From positions 4,526,001 to 4,590,000 of the forward strand of contig NZ_CP174509.1 in assembly GCF_045920555.1 (NCBI RefSeq): a DNA stretch of 64,000 nucleotides. The letters are read 5' to 3'. The notes beneath the pieces are model-generated. The model searched no databases and had not been told where the DNA came from. It worked only from the letters and a program-made list of their open reading frames with translations. A program made the translations under genes and the position numbers. Below are positions 1-8,983 of this stretch, in pieces. The stretch comes from Pseudalkalibacillus sp045920555. Lineage in GTDB: Bacteria > Bacillota > Bacilli > Bacillales > Fictibacillaceae. Every line of letters starts with the position of its first letter. Positions within the stretch are counted from its first letter, which is position 1.

Positions 1-1
1 G

Positions 2-949
2 TGCGAAAAAGCGGCAGAAGGTGTCGAGGTTCGTTTCATTTATGACGCGATTGGAAGTTTGAAACTTTCAGACCGTGATGTATCGAGAATGAAAGAAGCA
101 GGTGTCCAGGTTCATAGTTTTCTCCCAATACGGAAAGGATTTTTCAATCAAAAATTCAATTTCAGGAACCACCGCAAAATTGTCGTGATCGATAATAGGA
201 TTGGTTTTGTAGGGGGATTGAATGTCGGCAATGAATATCTGGGTAAAGACAAGAAATTCGGCTATTGGCGGGATACCCATCTCATTGTAAAAGGAGAGGC
301 TTTACGGGATTTGCAACGCGTGTTTTTACTCGATTGGAGTTATGTCAACAATGAGACCTTATTTTTAGAACGATATCTATCGATGGAGCCAAGTGAGGAA
401 AGCGGAGGTGTCCAGGTCGTGCCAAGTGGACCGGACACTTCCCAAGGCGTCATGAGCTATTTATATTACAGTATGATCACTTCCGCCAAAAAATCGGTAT
501 GGATTACAACGCCTTATTTCATACCGAGCAAAGAGATCCGTACGGCACTGCTTATCGCCGCTGTTAAAGGGATCGATGTAAGACTAATGGTCCCTGAAAC
601 GAATGATGGTTTTTTAACGCAATATGCCACCCGCTCCTATTTCAGTGAACTGTTGCGTTATGGAGTGAAGATCTACCTGTATCAGAAGGGGTTCCATCAC
701 CAAAAAACGATTATCGTAGATGGAAGTTATGCTACCCTTGGTACAGCAAATGTAGATTTACGAAGCTTCCATCTTAACTTTGAGGTGAACGTATTCATGT
801 TCCGAACCCCAACAATCGAAACTTTGATTACGCAATATCAAGAGGACCTGGAAGACAGTTTGGAGATTGAAATGGAAAACCATCAAAAACGAGGGCTGTT
901 CCTACGGACAAAAGAATCATTCTGTCGATTATTTTCTCCGGTGTTATAA
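2..949 (+). CDS. cls: Cardiolipin synthase, C-terminal part (cut by window start)
   Basis: Phospholipase-D superfamily enzyme that condenses phosphatidylglycerol into cardiolipin at the membrane. The frame is open from base 2, so the gene enters from outside the window and the apparent internal start near 59 is not real. Two HKD motifs are visible: HRKIVVID early in the fragment and HHQKTIIVD followed by GTANVD later. The N-terminal membrane anchors lie outside the window. The segment ends in a short basic tail and a TAA at 947-949. No neighbouring gene is clearly co-transcribed. The family assignment is secure; which cls paralogue this is cannot be told. Confidence 0.93.
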   Translation, partial: CEKAAEGVEVRFIYDAIGSLKLSDRDVSRMKEAGVQVHSFLPIRKGFFNQKFNFRNHRKIVVIDNRIGFVGGLNVGNEYLGKDKKFGYWRDTHLIVKGEALRDLQRVFLLDWSYVNNETLFLERYLSMEPSEESGGVQVVPSGPDTSQGVMSYLYYSMITSAKKSVWITTPYFIPSKEIRTALLIAAVKGIDVRLMVPETNDGFLTQYATRSYFSELLRYGVKIYLYQKGFHHQKTIIVDGSYATLGTANVDLRSFHLNFEVNVFMFRTPTIETLITQYQEDLEDSLEIEMENHQKRGLFLRTKESFCRLFSPVL

Positions 950-985
950 ATTGATGAACTTAAAATTTTGAATAGCTGCCAACAA

Positions 986-1077
986 ACTTAGAAGCCTTCG
1001 CTGAGTACCTTACACCCAGTTTTTCGACCCGTAAAGTACTTAGAGGCCTTCCTTGAGTATTTTACATCTAGTTTTTC
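986..1077. repeat. Degenerate direct repeat, two ~40-bp copies with 52-bp period
   Basis: Copies at 986-1026 and 1038-1077 share ACTTAGA(A/G)GCCTTC, TTGAGTA or CTGAGTA, TTACA and AGTTTTTCG in the same order. The 240-base gap between cls and the next gene holds nothing else I recognise. The reverse complement weakly resembles the GGTGTAAAG / CTTAGCGAGGCC part of the dispersed repeat at 31149-31200. Confidence 0.6.
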
Positions 1078-1191
1078 GTACAGCGAGGCACGAGAAAGCT
1101 TTTTTGAGAAGGAATGAATTCCACAAAAGCCTATGAAAAATTAACTCCAATCCGCGCATACTAAACGAAAGATGATTGCATAGGAGGATGT

Positions 1192-1476
1192 ATGGATATG
1201 GGATGGATTTTTCCGATTGGTTTTTGGCTTATCGGCACACTTGTGGCAGCTAGCCCAGGAGTGCTTTTCCGCCTAGTTGAGAAGGAGAAGGAAACATTAA
1301 GGGAGGAAGCAGATGAAACGAGGTTCCGTGATCATTTAGCTTCTGTTTTCTTCACAGTCGAAGAGAAGTTGATGAGTTCGATACCCTGGTGGTCTTTCAC
1401 ATTAATGTGCTCTATCTTAGCTATTTTTTTGTTTACATTTGGTTTCGTCGCATTAAGCTTTGTGCTTGTCTGGTAA
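1192..1476 (+). CDS. Small two-helix membrane protein, uncharacterised
   Basis: A 94-residue protein with a hydrophobic segment at about residues 5-22, a charged middle (VEKEKE, EEADETRFRDH) and a second hydrophobic segment at about 68-92. AGGAGG at 1182-1187 sits 4 bases before the ATG at 1192 and 10 bases before the ATG at 1198, so translation may begin at either. I recognise no family. The two-helix topology with a charged loop suggests an integral inner-membrane protein. It converges closely (4 bases) on the secreted-protein gene on the other strand. Confidence 0.65.
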   Translation: MDMGWIFPIGFWLIGTLVAASPGVLFRLVEKEKETLREEADETRFRDHLASVFFTVEEKLMSSIPWWSFTLMCSILAIFLFTFGFVALSFVLVW

Positions 1477-1480
1477 TTGC

Positions 1481-2341
1481 TTAATCATCTTCTTTAAGCA
1501 ATTTATCAAAATCCACCGTCCAGCGACTAGTCAAGCTATCTCTTTCCAACCGAATGACGGCATTATGCTTATCCAGCCCTCTTCTATTGCTTGTTATGAC
1601 TTCTACTGAATATTCGGTAACAAGTAATGTAGAGGGTTCTTTGTCTGATAATGGCTTATTTGGATGGACAAAGAAAAGTTTATTCAGCATCCTTTTTTGA
1701 ATTGGATGGCTGACTAACTTGTTGATGATCGTGTAGTCCTCCTGATTGACAGCATGGATGAAGATACTGGCCAATTCATCACTTGTCGCCTTTTCGATAT
1801 AGTCATCCAACTTGCCCGAGGCCTTCAGGATCATCAATTGATGAGATGGGTCCTCTTTGTTCGTTTTATGGGTAGTGCTGTTCGGTAGATGAATGCAGAA
1901 GTGGCCCGGAAAGTTATTGGCTAATGCACCAGCACCATGAGGCATTCCGTGCATAGAGGCTGGGATCATCTCAGATCCATTCCGTATGAATATCGCTCTC
2001 CGCTTCCAGCTCCATCTCCCGTCATAAATCTCTTTCATGATTGCCGTATCGGTCTTAGTAAGAGGCTGTACATCGGCATGATGTGCCCCTGCCCTTCTTT
2101 GGACAGTAAAAAATAAACCTGTCTCAATATCAACAACTTCAAAGGTGCTTTTTCTCGGAAAAATCACATCGGTTTCTTCCCATGTCTTCCATTCGATTCG
2201 TTGCGGTACATGGGTACCATCATCAAAAATGGAAGGCAAATATTCAACTTTGATATTTTGGGCTACAGCTTCTTCTATTGAGGAAAGATTTGTTGAAAGC
2301 CCACAACAAACCACCAGGAGCGACACAAGGGGTCTTCTCAT
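1481..2341 (-). CDS. Secreted protein with a conserved His/Cys domain, function unknown
   Basis: 286 residues with an N-terminal hydrophobic signal-like segment (residues 1-27). The middle holds a dense conserved-looking block: RRAGAHHADVQ, then DTAIMKEIYDG, WSWKRRAIFI, ASMHGMPHGAGALANN and FPGHFCIHL, about residues 80-155. The His and Cys pattern, with GHFCIH near the end of the block, resembles a domain found in Bacillus and Paenibacillus proteins loosely annotated as peptidoglycan-binding; a cysteine-dependent wall activity is possible but not shown. GGAG about 8 bases upstream supports the start. Product call is limited to an exported protein. Confidence 0.6.
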   Translation of the reverse strand: MRRPLVSLLVVCCGLSTNLSSIEEAVAQNIKVEYLPSIFDDGTHVPQRIEWKTWEETDVIFPRKSTFEVVDIETGLFFTVQRRAGAHHADVQPLTKTDTAIMKEIYDGRWSWKRRAIFIRNGSEMIPASMHGMPHGAGALANNFPGHFCIHLPNSTTHKTNKEDPSHQLMILKASGKLDDYIEKATSDELASIFIHAVNQEDYTIINKLVSHPIQKRMLNKLFFVHPNKPLSDKEPSTLLVTEYSVEVITSNRRGLDKHNAVIRLERDSLTSRWTVDFDKLLKEDD

Positions 2342-2499
2342 TTCAACTTCTCCGTTCCGCAGTTATTTCTTCTCCTCTATAGTGTTGCATTTGAACATTC
2401 CACACTATAACAGGTAATTTTTGTACCAAAAGACTTCCATTTACCAGTATCGGCAAGACCATATAACAGGGAATGCTATTCAAGTGAGGAGGGAAAATA

Positions 2500-2661
2500 A
2501 TGAAAAGAAAAAAGAACCGATTGGTTGAAATCGAACATCCCCATATACGGGAAGTCGAAGAACACACCGTTCACCCAGGGGTAGATGAAGAACGTAATGG
2601 AGACCTTGTGCAAAATACGGCTCATGAAGAAGACTACCAAGCAGAACAAGCCCAGGGTTAA
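2500..2661 (+). CDS. Small acidic protein, uncharacterised
   Basis: A 53-residue frame preceded by a strong ribosome site (GAGGAGGG at 2486-2493, 6 bases before the ATG). After a basic start (MKRKKNR) it is strongly acidic and rich in E, H and Q, ending EDYQAEQAQG. There is no hydrophobic segment. I do not recognise the family; small acidic proteins of this type are common in spore-formers. The ribosome site and sensible codon use argue it is real. Confidence 0.6.
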   Translation: MKRKKNRLVEIEHPHIREVEEHTVHPGVDEERNGDLVQNTAHEEDYQAEQAQG

Positions 2662-2676
2662 GCAGATACTGTAATA

Positions 2677-2760
2677 AAGAAAACTTGGCAAAGCCAGCCT
2701 TTAACGTACGCTGAGCCTTGGTTCCTTCTTATATTCAAGAAAGTATTTTATACTTTCTTC
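2677..2760. repeat. Dispersed intergenic repeat (AAAGAAAACTTGGC family), copy 1
   Basis: Begins AAAGAAAACTTGGC, continues with a GCCT...GAGCCTTGGTT core and ends in the perfect hairpin AAGAAAGTAT-TTT-ATACTTTCTT. Related copies lie at 28515-28603 and 31081-31296. Confidence 0.75.
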
Positions 2761-2763
2761 TGC

Positions 2764-2793
2764 AAAAAAAGGTTGATCCGAATCGGGTCAACC
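2764..2793 (-). terminator. Terminator hairpin for the minus strand
   Basis: Stem GGTTGA(T/C)CCGA at 2771-2793; read on the minus strand it is followed by seven T residues. It sits just after the stop of the decayed oppB remnant. A near-identical hairpin occurs at 11985-12013. Confidence 0.7.
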
Positions 2794-2807
2794 TATAATC
2801 TCGTCTC

Positions 2808-3556
2808 TTATGTTTTATCACCAAGTCTAATACGCGGATCGATCAATCCATAAGCAAAATCAATAATCAATATCATTGCTACCAACAAGAATGAATAGAA
2901 TAACGTTGTGCCTATGATAACCGGGTAGTCATTGGTGGTAATTGAAAGCACGAACTGTTCCCCAGTCCAGGGACAGAGAAGATGCGTTCAATGACTAGAG
3001 TTCCTGTCATTATGCCGACCAACATTGGTCCCAATACGGTTATCAGTGGAATCAACGCATTTCGTACAGCATGGTAGAGGATGACATTTGCCGAACTGAC
3101 CCCTTTTGCTTTCGCTACAACTATATACTCTTGATTCAAAACTTCCAAAAGTTCCGTCCTGATGAATCTGGCTGTAACGGCCATCGGGAAAATCATCATT
3201 GCGATCATAGGTAAAATGGTATATTCAAAACCTTCCCAAAATGCTACAGGAAGCCACTTCAGTTTTACACCTCCATAATATTGAAGCAACCCAGCAAAAA
3301 CAAAACTTGGAACTGAGATACCGATTACCTAAACTAAAGTAGAGGAGTAATCTAAATAAGAATTTTGTCTTACAGCAGCTATAATTCCTAGAATCACCCA
3401 AACAAACTTCCAAAAACCATCGACTGAAATCCAAGTTGGGCTGAAGGACCAATCCTTTGCAAAATCAAATCAGTTACTTTCCGCCCCTCAAATTGGAAAG
3501 ATATCCCCAAATCCCCTTGTACAAGGTTCGTCATATCTTTAACATATTGCAATGGG
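2808..3556 (-). pseudogene. oppB-type oligopeptide permease, decayed remnant
   Basis: Translated in pieces, this is an OppB-family permease: QYVKDMTNLVQGDLG, then RIGPSAQLGFQ, IGISVPSFVFAGLLQYYGG, RFIRTELLEVLNQEYI, AKAKG, GTLVIERIFSVPGLG and, in another frame, TTNDYPVIIGTT and DPRIRLGD. It lacks the first ~75 residues of the family. At least three lesions are visible: a one-base loss in the G run near 2963, an in-frame TAG at 3329-3331, and a frame change after GSLFG near 3400. The 5' end stops abruptly next to the SgrR-like fragment, with no partner transporter genes alongside. Non-functional. Confidence 0.85.
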
Positions 3557-3566
3557 AGGTCCCGTA

Positions 3567-3914
3567 ATGAAATATAGAACTTATTATTTACAGCTATGCG
3601 ACCTTTTCTCGGCTGAAGAGTTTGTGGAAGTCCCGTTGAAACGCCTGGCAGATGAATGGGAAATCACTACACGGTATGCAAAAAAAATCATCCAAGAATT
3701 GCATCGACAAAAGTTCATTGAATGGAAGCCAGGAATCGGGCGCGGAAACCTTTCAAAATTACGGCTCTTATACAGTAAAAACGAAGTCGTTATACAATTG
3801 GCGAAAGAGCACATCAGGAAGTAAAAGATTCAAGAAGCCTTCACTGTCATACATACGCATGCTCCAGAGGTCAAAGAAAATTTTGTTGATTGGCTTTCTG
3901 ATCCATCATTATAA
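3567..3914 (+). pseudogene. SgrR-like HTH regulator / solute-binding protein, N-terminal remnant
   Basis: From the ATG at 3567 the frame encodes an SgrR-type winged helix: MKYRTYYLQLCDLF, LKRLADEWEITTRYAKKIIQ and IEWKPGIGRGN. An in-frame TAA after EHIRK (about residue 85) interrupts a sequence that continues in the same frame as KIQEAFTVIHTHAPEVKENF before a second stop at 3912. Full-length relatives carry a C-terminal peptide-binding (SBP_bac_5) domain of several hundred residues that is missing here. With the adjacent oppB fragment this looks like the wreck of one peptide-transport locus. The first 85 residues could still be expressed as a free HTH. Confidence 0.7.
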
Positions 3915-3955
3915 AATAAAAAAGACTCATATGTTCGGAAGGAACAAATTGAGTC
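3913..3955 (-). terminator. Terminator of the aldehyde dehydrogenase gene
   Basis: Stem GACTCA / TGAGTC with inner GTTC / GAAC (3924-3955), followed on the minus strand by TTTTTTATTTTAT. It lies just 3' of the dehydrogenase stop. Confidence 0.8.
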
Positions 3956-3959
3956 AGCT

Positions 3960-5330
3960 CTATTTCAACAATTTCTTCATGATTTTCAATCCATTTTTAT
4001 TTGATGGGTATCGGAAATCGATGTCAAACCGGTTCGTCTGTCTGACAATACTTTTTTGATGTGAAAAAGCATCAAAACTCGCTTTCCCATGATAACTCCC
4101 GGTACCACTTTCCCCAACACCACCGAACGGTAAATAAGGTGAAGCAACATGAAGCAGGGTGTCGTTAATACAACCTCCTCCGAAAGACAAGCTCTCAACC
4201 ACATATTTTTGCTGTCCTTTTGATTCAGAGAACAAATAAAGAGCGAGTGGTTTAGGGTATTTCCGTACTGTACTGATGACTTCTTCAATCGACTCGTATT
4301 CCAATACAGGCAAGATCGGTCCAAAGATTTCTTCCTGCATGACCGTGTCCGTCCAACTGACTTGATCGATCAATGTCGGTTCAATGGTCAGTGAATCTTC
4401 ATTTTTCATTCCACCTGTTATGATCCGTCCTTCGGCAAGGTATCGGCTGAGCCTTCGGAAATGTTTTTCATTGACGATATTCGTCATCTCAGGGTTTTCG
4501 AGCGGTGTTTTCCCATAAAATTGATGGATATACTTTTTGATCTTATTGACGAGTTCTGTTTTTACTTTTTTGTGTACATATAAATAATCTGGAGCAATGC
4601 ATGTTTGACCTGCATTCGTAAATTTCCCCCATACGATCCTTTTGGCAGCAAGTTCCAGATTTGCACTTTCATCGACAATCGTCGGACTTTTTCCACCAAG
4701 CTCAAGGGTTAACGGAATCAACCTTTTAGAAGCGGCTTCCATTACGATTTTTCCAACATTAACACTGCCCGTGAAGAAAATTTTATCGAAGTCTTGTTCC
4801 AGAAGTTCCTGACTAACTTCTACTCCACCTTCTACCACGGCAACATACCGTTCTTCATAGATTCCTCTAATGAGTTTTGCAATGACCTTGGAAACGGTCG
4901 GTGTCAGTTCTGAAGGCTTGATGACTGCACAGTTCCCGGCTGCGATCGCCCCTACCAATGGAGAGATTTGAAGCTGGAAAGGATAATTCCAAGGAGCAAT
5001 GATTAGACATACCCCATAGGGCTCTGAATAAATATAACTTTTAGACCCGAAATGAGTAAGAGCAGTTTTCACACGCTCAGGTTCTGCCCATCTTTTTAGA
5101 TGCTTCAGGGTAAAGCGGATATCTTTGAGTAAAATGCCTACCTCTGAAGAATAGGCTTCAAATTCCGATTTGTTGAGATCCTTTTTTAACGCGCTCAGGA
5201 TTTCAGCCTCGTTTTCACTAATTGCATCCTTTAATGTTTCAAGCTGGTGGATCCGGAAGTTAACTGACTTCGTTTCACCTGAGAAAAAATAAGTTCGTTG
5301 CTGCCGAAGGGTTTCTTGGATTGTTGGCAT
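3960..5330 (-). CDS. Aldehyde dehydrogenase, class 3 / fatty aldehyde type (YwdH-like)
   Basis: NAD(P)-dependent oxidation of aliphatic or aromatic aldehydes to acids, probably at the membrane face or in the cytosol. Motifs: PWNYPFQL, the cofactor-loop FTGS, the glutamate motif LELGGKSP and the catalytic cysteine in NAGQTCIAPDY, which is the class-3 form. The ATG at 5330 is chosen over 5348 because GGAGG lies 11 bases upstream of it; this gives 456 residues, the size of B. subtilis YwdH. A terminator follows directly. It is a stand-alone gene flanked by convergent or divergent neighbours, so the physiological substrate is not indicated. Confidence 0.9.
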   Translation of the reverse strand: MPTIQETLRQQRTYFFSGETKSVNFRIHQLETLKDAISENEAEILSALKKDLNKSEFEAYSSEVGILLKDIRFTLKHLKRWAEPERVKTALTHFGSKSYIYSEPYGVCLIIAPWNYPFQLQISPLVGAIAAGNCAVIKPSELTPTVSKVIAKLIRGIYEERYVAVVEGGVEVSQELLEQDFDKIFFTGSVNVGKIVMEAASKRLIPLTLELGGKSPTIVDESANLELAAKRIVWGKFTNAGQTCIAPDYLYVHKKVKTELVNKIKKYIHQFYGKTPLENPEMTNIVNEKHFRRLSRYLAEGRIITGGMKNEDSLTIEPTLIDQVSWTDTVMQEEIFGPILPVLEYESIEEVISTVRKYPKPLALYLFSESKGQQKYVVESLSFGGGCINDTLLHVASPYLPFGGVGESGTGSYHGKASFDAFSHQKSIVRQTNRFDIDFRYPSNKNGLKIMKKLLK

Positions 5331-5513
5331 ATTTATTCGAACCTCCATGGTCTATTCACTCAAACACTTAAACAAAATGTATATCAGCTGCCACCTTCCG
5401 TCAATGAATAGGTAGATCCTTTGGATGAACGTGGGGTTTCGTATAAAAGTTGGTGTTCTTGGAAAAGTCCTTTAAACTATGGATAATACATAATTGTATG
5501 GAGGAGATTTCTT

Positions 5514-5969
5514 ATGCACCCTTTATTGAAAAAGATGAATTATAAAAACCAGCCCGAAATCTGGGTGATCAAAGCACCAGCAGAATTCGAAGCTGTCATG
5601 AATGAAATGGCTGATGAAGTAACGATCATGGAAGATCTGAAAGCTGGAAACAAAATCGATTTTGTCATCATGTTTGCTTACAAACAAGCTGATGTCGCTC
5701 CTTTCGTGGATGAACTGCTGCCACAGCTTGAGGAAGATGCTTTCGTCTGGTTCGCCTACCCGAAGAAATCGTCCAAGCGGTATAAATCTAATCTATCAAG
5801 GGATACTGGGTGGCAGCCGATAGGAGATTCTGGTTTCGAGGGAGTCAGGCAAATTGCAATCAATGATGATTGGTCCGCGCTACGTTTCAGGCACGTGGAT
5901 TATATCAAAACGTTAACACGCAGTAAGAAATTAGCAATAAGCGAGCAAGGTAAGAAGAGAGAGATCTAG
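5514..5969 (+). CDS. Conserved cytosolic protein (DUF3052-like)
   Basis: 151 residues with no signal or membrane segment. Recognisable blocks are an N-terminal IWVIKAP, a middle VDELLPQLEEDAFVWFAYPKKSSKRYKS and DTGWQPIG..GFEGVRQIAINDDWSALRFR. The layout resembles the DUF3052 family, whose function is unknown. GGAGGAG precedes the ATG at good distance. A hairpin terminator follows. It appears monocistronic. Confidence 0.6.
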   Translation: MHPLLKKMNYKNQPEIWVIKAPAEFEAVMNEMADEVTIMEDLKAGNKIDFVIMFAYKQADVAPFVDELLPQLEEDAFVWFAYPKKSSKRYKSNLSRDTGWQPIGDSGFEGVRQIAINDDWSALRFRHVDYIKTLTRSKKLAISEQGKKREI

Positions 5970-6050
5970 TCGTTGAATGATAAATGTCAAAATAATTTGT
6001 GGTTTTGTCAAAATAGATGGTGACTTTGTTAAAAACAATGGAACAACAAT

Positions 6051-6083
6051 GGGGATAGTCCACTCGGACCATCCCCTCTTTTT
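6051..6083 (+). terminator. Terminator of the DUF3052-like gene
   Basis: Perfect-looking stem GGGGATAGTCC / GGACCATCCCC (one wobble) at 6051-6076 followed by TCTTTTTATTT. Confidence 0.85.
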
Positions 6084-7656
6084 ATTTCTCGCTTTTTACG
6101 TATTCATTTTCTTTACTGTTTTCCTTTTGGTTGGCTGGAAAACCTTCTCTTGTTCGTGTGATTTCTCTTGTCAATTCATCGACGCTAGAGCGGACATTCC
6201 CTTTTCCAGAGAAATTCTCGATTAGTTCCTTAACATCTAAACCAGAAGAAGCTTTCAATGACTCCTGCAACGTCGACATCAGATTTGTTGCATATCCTGT
6301 AACCTTGTTGGCTCCTCCACCTTCACCGCTTCCAGTATCGACGACTGTGATTTTATCAATGTTGGACAGCGGGCTTGCAACTTCTTTTGCATAAGAAGGC
6401 AGCATGTTAATGATCATATCGAGCATTGCAGCCTGGCCGTACTGTTCAAATGCTTCTGCAATTTTCTCTTTCGCTTCTGCTTCAGCAAGACCTTTCAGAC
6501 GGATGACTTCAGCTGCAGATTCACCTTGAGCTCTTTCTGCATCAGCTTTCGCAACACCGTCGATTCGGATTTTCTCAGCTTCTGCTCTCGCCATTGATTC
6601 AATGCGATATTGTTCAGCATCTGCTGAAGCGATTTGTTTACGCTTATCAGCTTCTGCAGATTGTTCAACAGCATAACGATCAGCATCCGCTTTTTTCTTG
6701 ACCTCTGAATCATATTGCTTCTCACGACGAGCGATTTCTTTTTCTTCAAGTTCAATTTGCTTTTGACGCTCAATGATCTTGATTTGCATCTGATGCTCTG
6801 TAACCTCTTGCATCGAGCGTGCTTCTTCAAGATGGTAAGCCTGGTCTGCACGCGCTTTTGCCCGGTCTTGTTCTTCCCTATATTCTGCGATTTTCAACTG
6901 ATTGGTCTTTTCTGCTTCCGCTACTTCGGTGGCCCGCTCAAGCTCGGATTTTTTCGCATCTTTATCCGCTTCTGCACGTTTGATGCGAGTTTCTTTTTCA
7001 GCTTCTGCAGTTGCAATATCAGCATCACGTTTCACTTGAGCGATCCTCGGCTTACCGAGTGACTCTAAGTATCCGTTTTTATCACGAACATCTTTAATTG
7101 TGAAAGAGACGATATTCAGACCCATTTTGGCAAGGTCCTGGGAAGCGACACGTTGTACTTCTTGAGAGAATTTTTCGCGGTTTTTGTAAATCTCTTCGAC
7201 TGTCATCGACCCGAGGATGGATCGCAGGTGCCCTTCTAGAACTTCACGTGCTTCATTCTCTCGATCACTTTTTGTCTTTCCTAAAAACTGCTCAGCAGCA
7301 GTAGCGATTTCTCCGATTGAACCTCCGATTTTGATGATAGCCGTCCCATCAGCCATGACTGGTACGCCTTGCTCTGTGTATACTTCTGGTGTTTGCACAT
7401 CGATTTTACTGGACAAAAGGCTCAACGATTCAGCCTGTTGGAATACGGGAAGCACGAAAGTACCGCCCCCGTGTACGATTTTGATTCGGTTACCGCCTTC
7501 ATCGATGTTGACATTCCTTGAGCCCAGGTAACTGCCTGTGACGATCAAGGCTTCATCAGGACCAGCTGTACGATATTTTGAAACGAACACACCGATTAAT
7601 GCAATTAATAAAAATGCTACGATTCCAATTACAATGAAAAGTGGACTTAGACTCAT
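6082..7656 (-). CDS. floT: Flotillin-like membrane scaffold FloT
   Basis: Flotillin organises functional membrane microdomains and affects membrane fluidity. The protein has an N-terminal hydrophobic hairpin or helix (residues ~4-27), an SPFH/PHB domain (about 30-190, with FGKTKSD-like and VASQDLAKMGL segments) and a long Ala/Glu/Lys coiled coil (about 200-430) rich in EAEK and AEAEK, then a C-terminal tail. ATG 7656 is chosen because CCTCC at 7661-7666 is its ribosome site; upstream in-frame codons are not preceded by one. 524 residues, close to the B. subtilis protein (509). Last gene of a pspA-yuaF-floT operon. Confidence 0.95.
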   Translation of the reverse strand: MSLSPLFIVIGIVAFLLIALIGVFVSKYRTAGPDEALIVTGSYLGSRNVNIDEGGNRIKIVHGGGTFVLPVFQQAESLSLLSSKIDVQTPEVYTEQGVPVMADGTAIIKIGGSIGEIATAAEQFLGKTKSDRENEAREVLEGHLRSILGSMTVEEIYKNREKFSQEVQRVASQDLAKMGLNIVSFTIKDVRDKNGYLESLGKPRIAQVKRDADIATAEAEKETRIKRAEADKDAKKSELERATEVAEAEKTNQLKIAEYREEQDRAKARADQAYHLEEARSMQEVTEHQMQIKIIERQKQIELEEKEIARREKQYDSEVKKKADADRYAVEQSAEADKRKQIASADAEQYRIESMARAEAEKIRIDGVAKADAERAQGESAAEVIRLKGLAEAEAKEKIAEAFEQYGQAAMLDMIINMLPSYAKEVASPLSNIDKITVVDTGSGEGGGANKVTGYATNLMSTLQESLKASSGLDVKELIENFSGKGNVRSSVDELTREITRTREGFPANQKENSKENEYVKSEK

Positions 7657-7681
7657 GTTACCCTCCTGAAAATCTGTAATA

Positions 7682-8224
7682 TTACACGTTGAAAGGTGAT
7701 GACTCATATGGAGTAACGTGCAGAACTCCATCTTTAGTCTCTATGACCAAAATCTCTGAACCCGCCTTTATCGGCTGGTCATCAAGACTAACAGCAGACT
7801 TTGCGATATTTCCACTGTTCCCGCTGATCAATACCTCACCATAACCATCAGAAGGAATGGAAGTAATGACTTGGCCGATCCGACCTTGTAAGTCTTCAAT
7901 TGCATACGTATTTGATTCCTCCGCTGAAGAGAGTGGAATCAAAACAAAAATATTTAACAGCGTGACTGAAAGGAAGGCTAAAAGTACTGAAACGATCAAG
8001 ATCAGCCAGCTGTTCATGCCAGTCATGATTTCAAATAAGTACCCGCACGCACTGAATATCGTGATGAAAGACAGGATCAATGTCGGATTGAAGAAGGTCT
8101 CTGACAAGACTTCAAAAATCCCTTCCAAAATATCGCTCATCAAAATGTAAATGAGCGTCAAGCACCCTCCTATGATGAGTCCATAGAGATAGATCGTCTC
8201 CATGGAAAAGCCAAACAGTTCCAT
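7682..8224 (-). CDS. yuaF: NfeD-type membrane protein (YuaF-like)
   Basis: 180 residues with several membrane helices (about residues 12-30, 45-65, 70-95) and a C-terminal soluble OB-fold-like domain starting near IEDLQGRIGQVITSIPSDGYGEV. NfeD proteins are encoded beside SPFH/flotillin proteins and are thought to assist them at the membrane. The gene sits 25 bases upstream of floT and 9 bases after pspA on the same strand, fixing it in the operon. Confidence 0.9.
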   Translation of the reverse strand: MELFGFSMETIYLYGLIIGGCLTLIYILMSDILEGIFEVLSETFFNPTLILSFITIFSACGYLFEIMTGMNSWLILIVSVLLAFLSVTLLNIFVLIPLSSAEESNTYAIEDLQGRIGQVITSIPSDGYGEVLISGNSGNIAKSAVSLDDQPIKAGSEILVIETKDGVLHVTPYESSPFNV

Positions 8225-8233
8225 ATGAATCCC

Positions 8234-8923
8234 CTACTCGTTCGTTACATTCGATTGGTTTGCTATTCTTTCTTTCAGTAAGCGTAATTCTTCATCTACA
8301 GTGCTTTTTTTCTCCATTTCTTTCAATTCATCGTCTAATGTTCTGCTGGAAACATTCAAATCCTCACTCGTTTCCGCTTCAGCCTCGTACCGAAGCACCT
8401 TTTCTTCCATACGTTTAAATCCCTTTTTCGAGCCTTCACTGTTATGCATTGACATGGAACGATTGATGTTCGTACGAGCTTTAGCAGACTGGGAACGGGA
8501 TTTTAATGTCGCTTTCTTCATCTCCATATCACGGTATTCCGATTTCATTTCTGTCAGCTTTTCCTTCAGATCAGCTGCAGTTTTGGACGCCTCAACAAAT
8601 AATTGCTCCAATTGATCAGCTTCTTGTTGAAGACGCCCTTTATCTTCCAATGCTCTTTTCGCTAGATCTTCGTTGTTTTCTTGAAGAGCGTGGATCGCCT
8701 GTTCTTCCCGTTTTTCAACCATGGATTGCGCTTCTTCCCACTTCATCTTCAGCAGCTTTTCTTCTGCCATGATTTTCGCTGTCGCTTTCTCAGCTTCCTG
8801 GATGTCCGATGCCATCTCGCGCAAGTATTGCTCGACCATCTTGATCGGATCTTCCGCTTTATCGATCAGACTGTTCAATTCCGAATTGACTACCGTCTTC
8901 ACCCGTTTAAAAAGCTCAAACAT
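8234..8923 (-). CDS. pspA: PspA/IM30 family membrane-stress protein
   Basis: 229 residues, almost wholly alpha-helical coiled coil. It begins MFELFKRVKTVVNSELNSLIDKAEDP, the amphipathic membrane-binding helix typical of PspA/IM30, followed by KMVEQYLREM and long EK-rich helices. PspA-type proteins coat and protect damaged membrane. It is the first gene of the pspA-yuaF-floT operon, 60 bases downstream of a sigma-W promoter, consistent with an envelope-stress role. The start is supported by GGAGGGA upstream. Confidence 0.93.
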   Translation of the reverse strand: MFELFKRVKTVVNSELNSLIDKAEDPIKMVEQYLREMASDIQEAEKATAKIMAEEKLLKMKWEEAQSMVEKREEQAIHALQENNEDLAKRALEDKGRLQQEADQLEQLFVEASKTAADLKEKLTEMKSEYRDMEMKKATLKSRSQSAKARTNINRSMSMHNSEGSKKGFKRMEEKVLRYEAEAETSEDLNVSSRTLDDELKEMEKKSTVDEELRLLKERIANQSNVTNE

Positions 8924-8983
8924 TAAAATCCCTCCATTAGCCTGAATATTATTGATACATTCAACTTCTACTCATTGTTTTAT

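Noticed and set aside
59..949. Complete 296-residue cardiolipin synthase starting at 59
   Set aside because: The frame is open upstream to base 2 with conserved sequence (EGVEVRFIYDAIG), so the gene is cut by the window edge.
3225..3452. Minus-strand 75-residue frame
   Set aside because: It is the out-of-frame reading of the decayed oppB.
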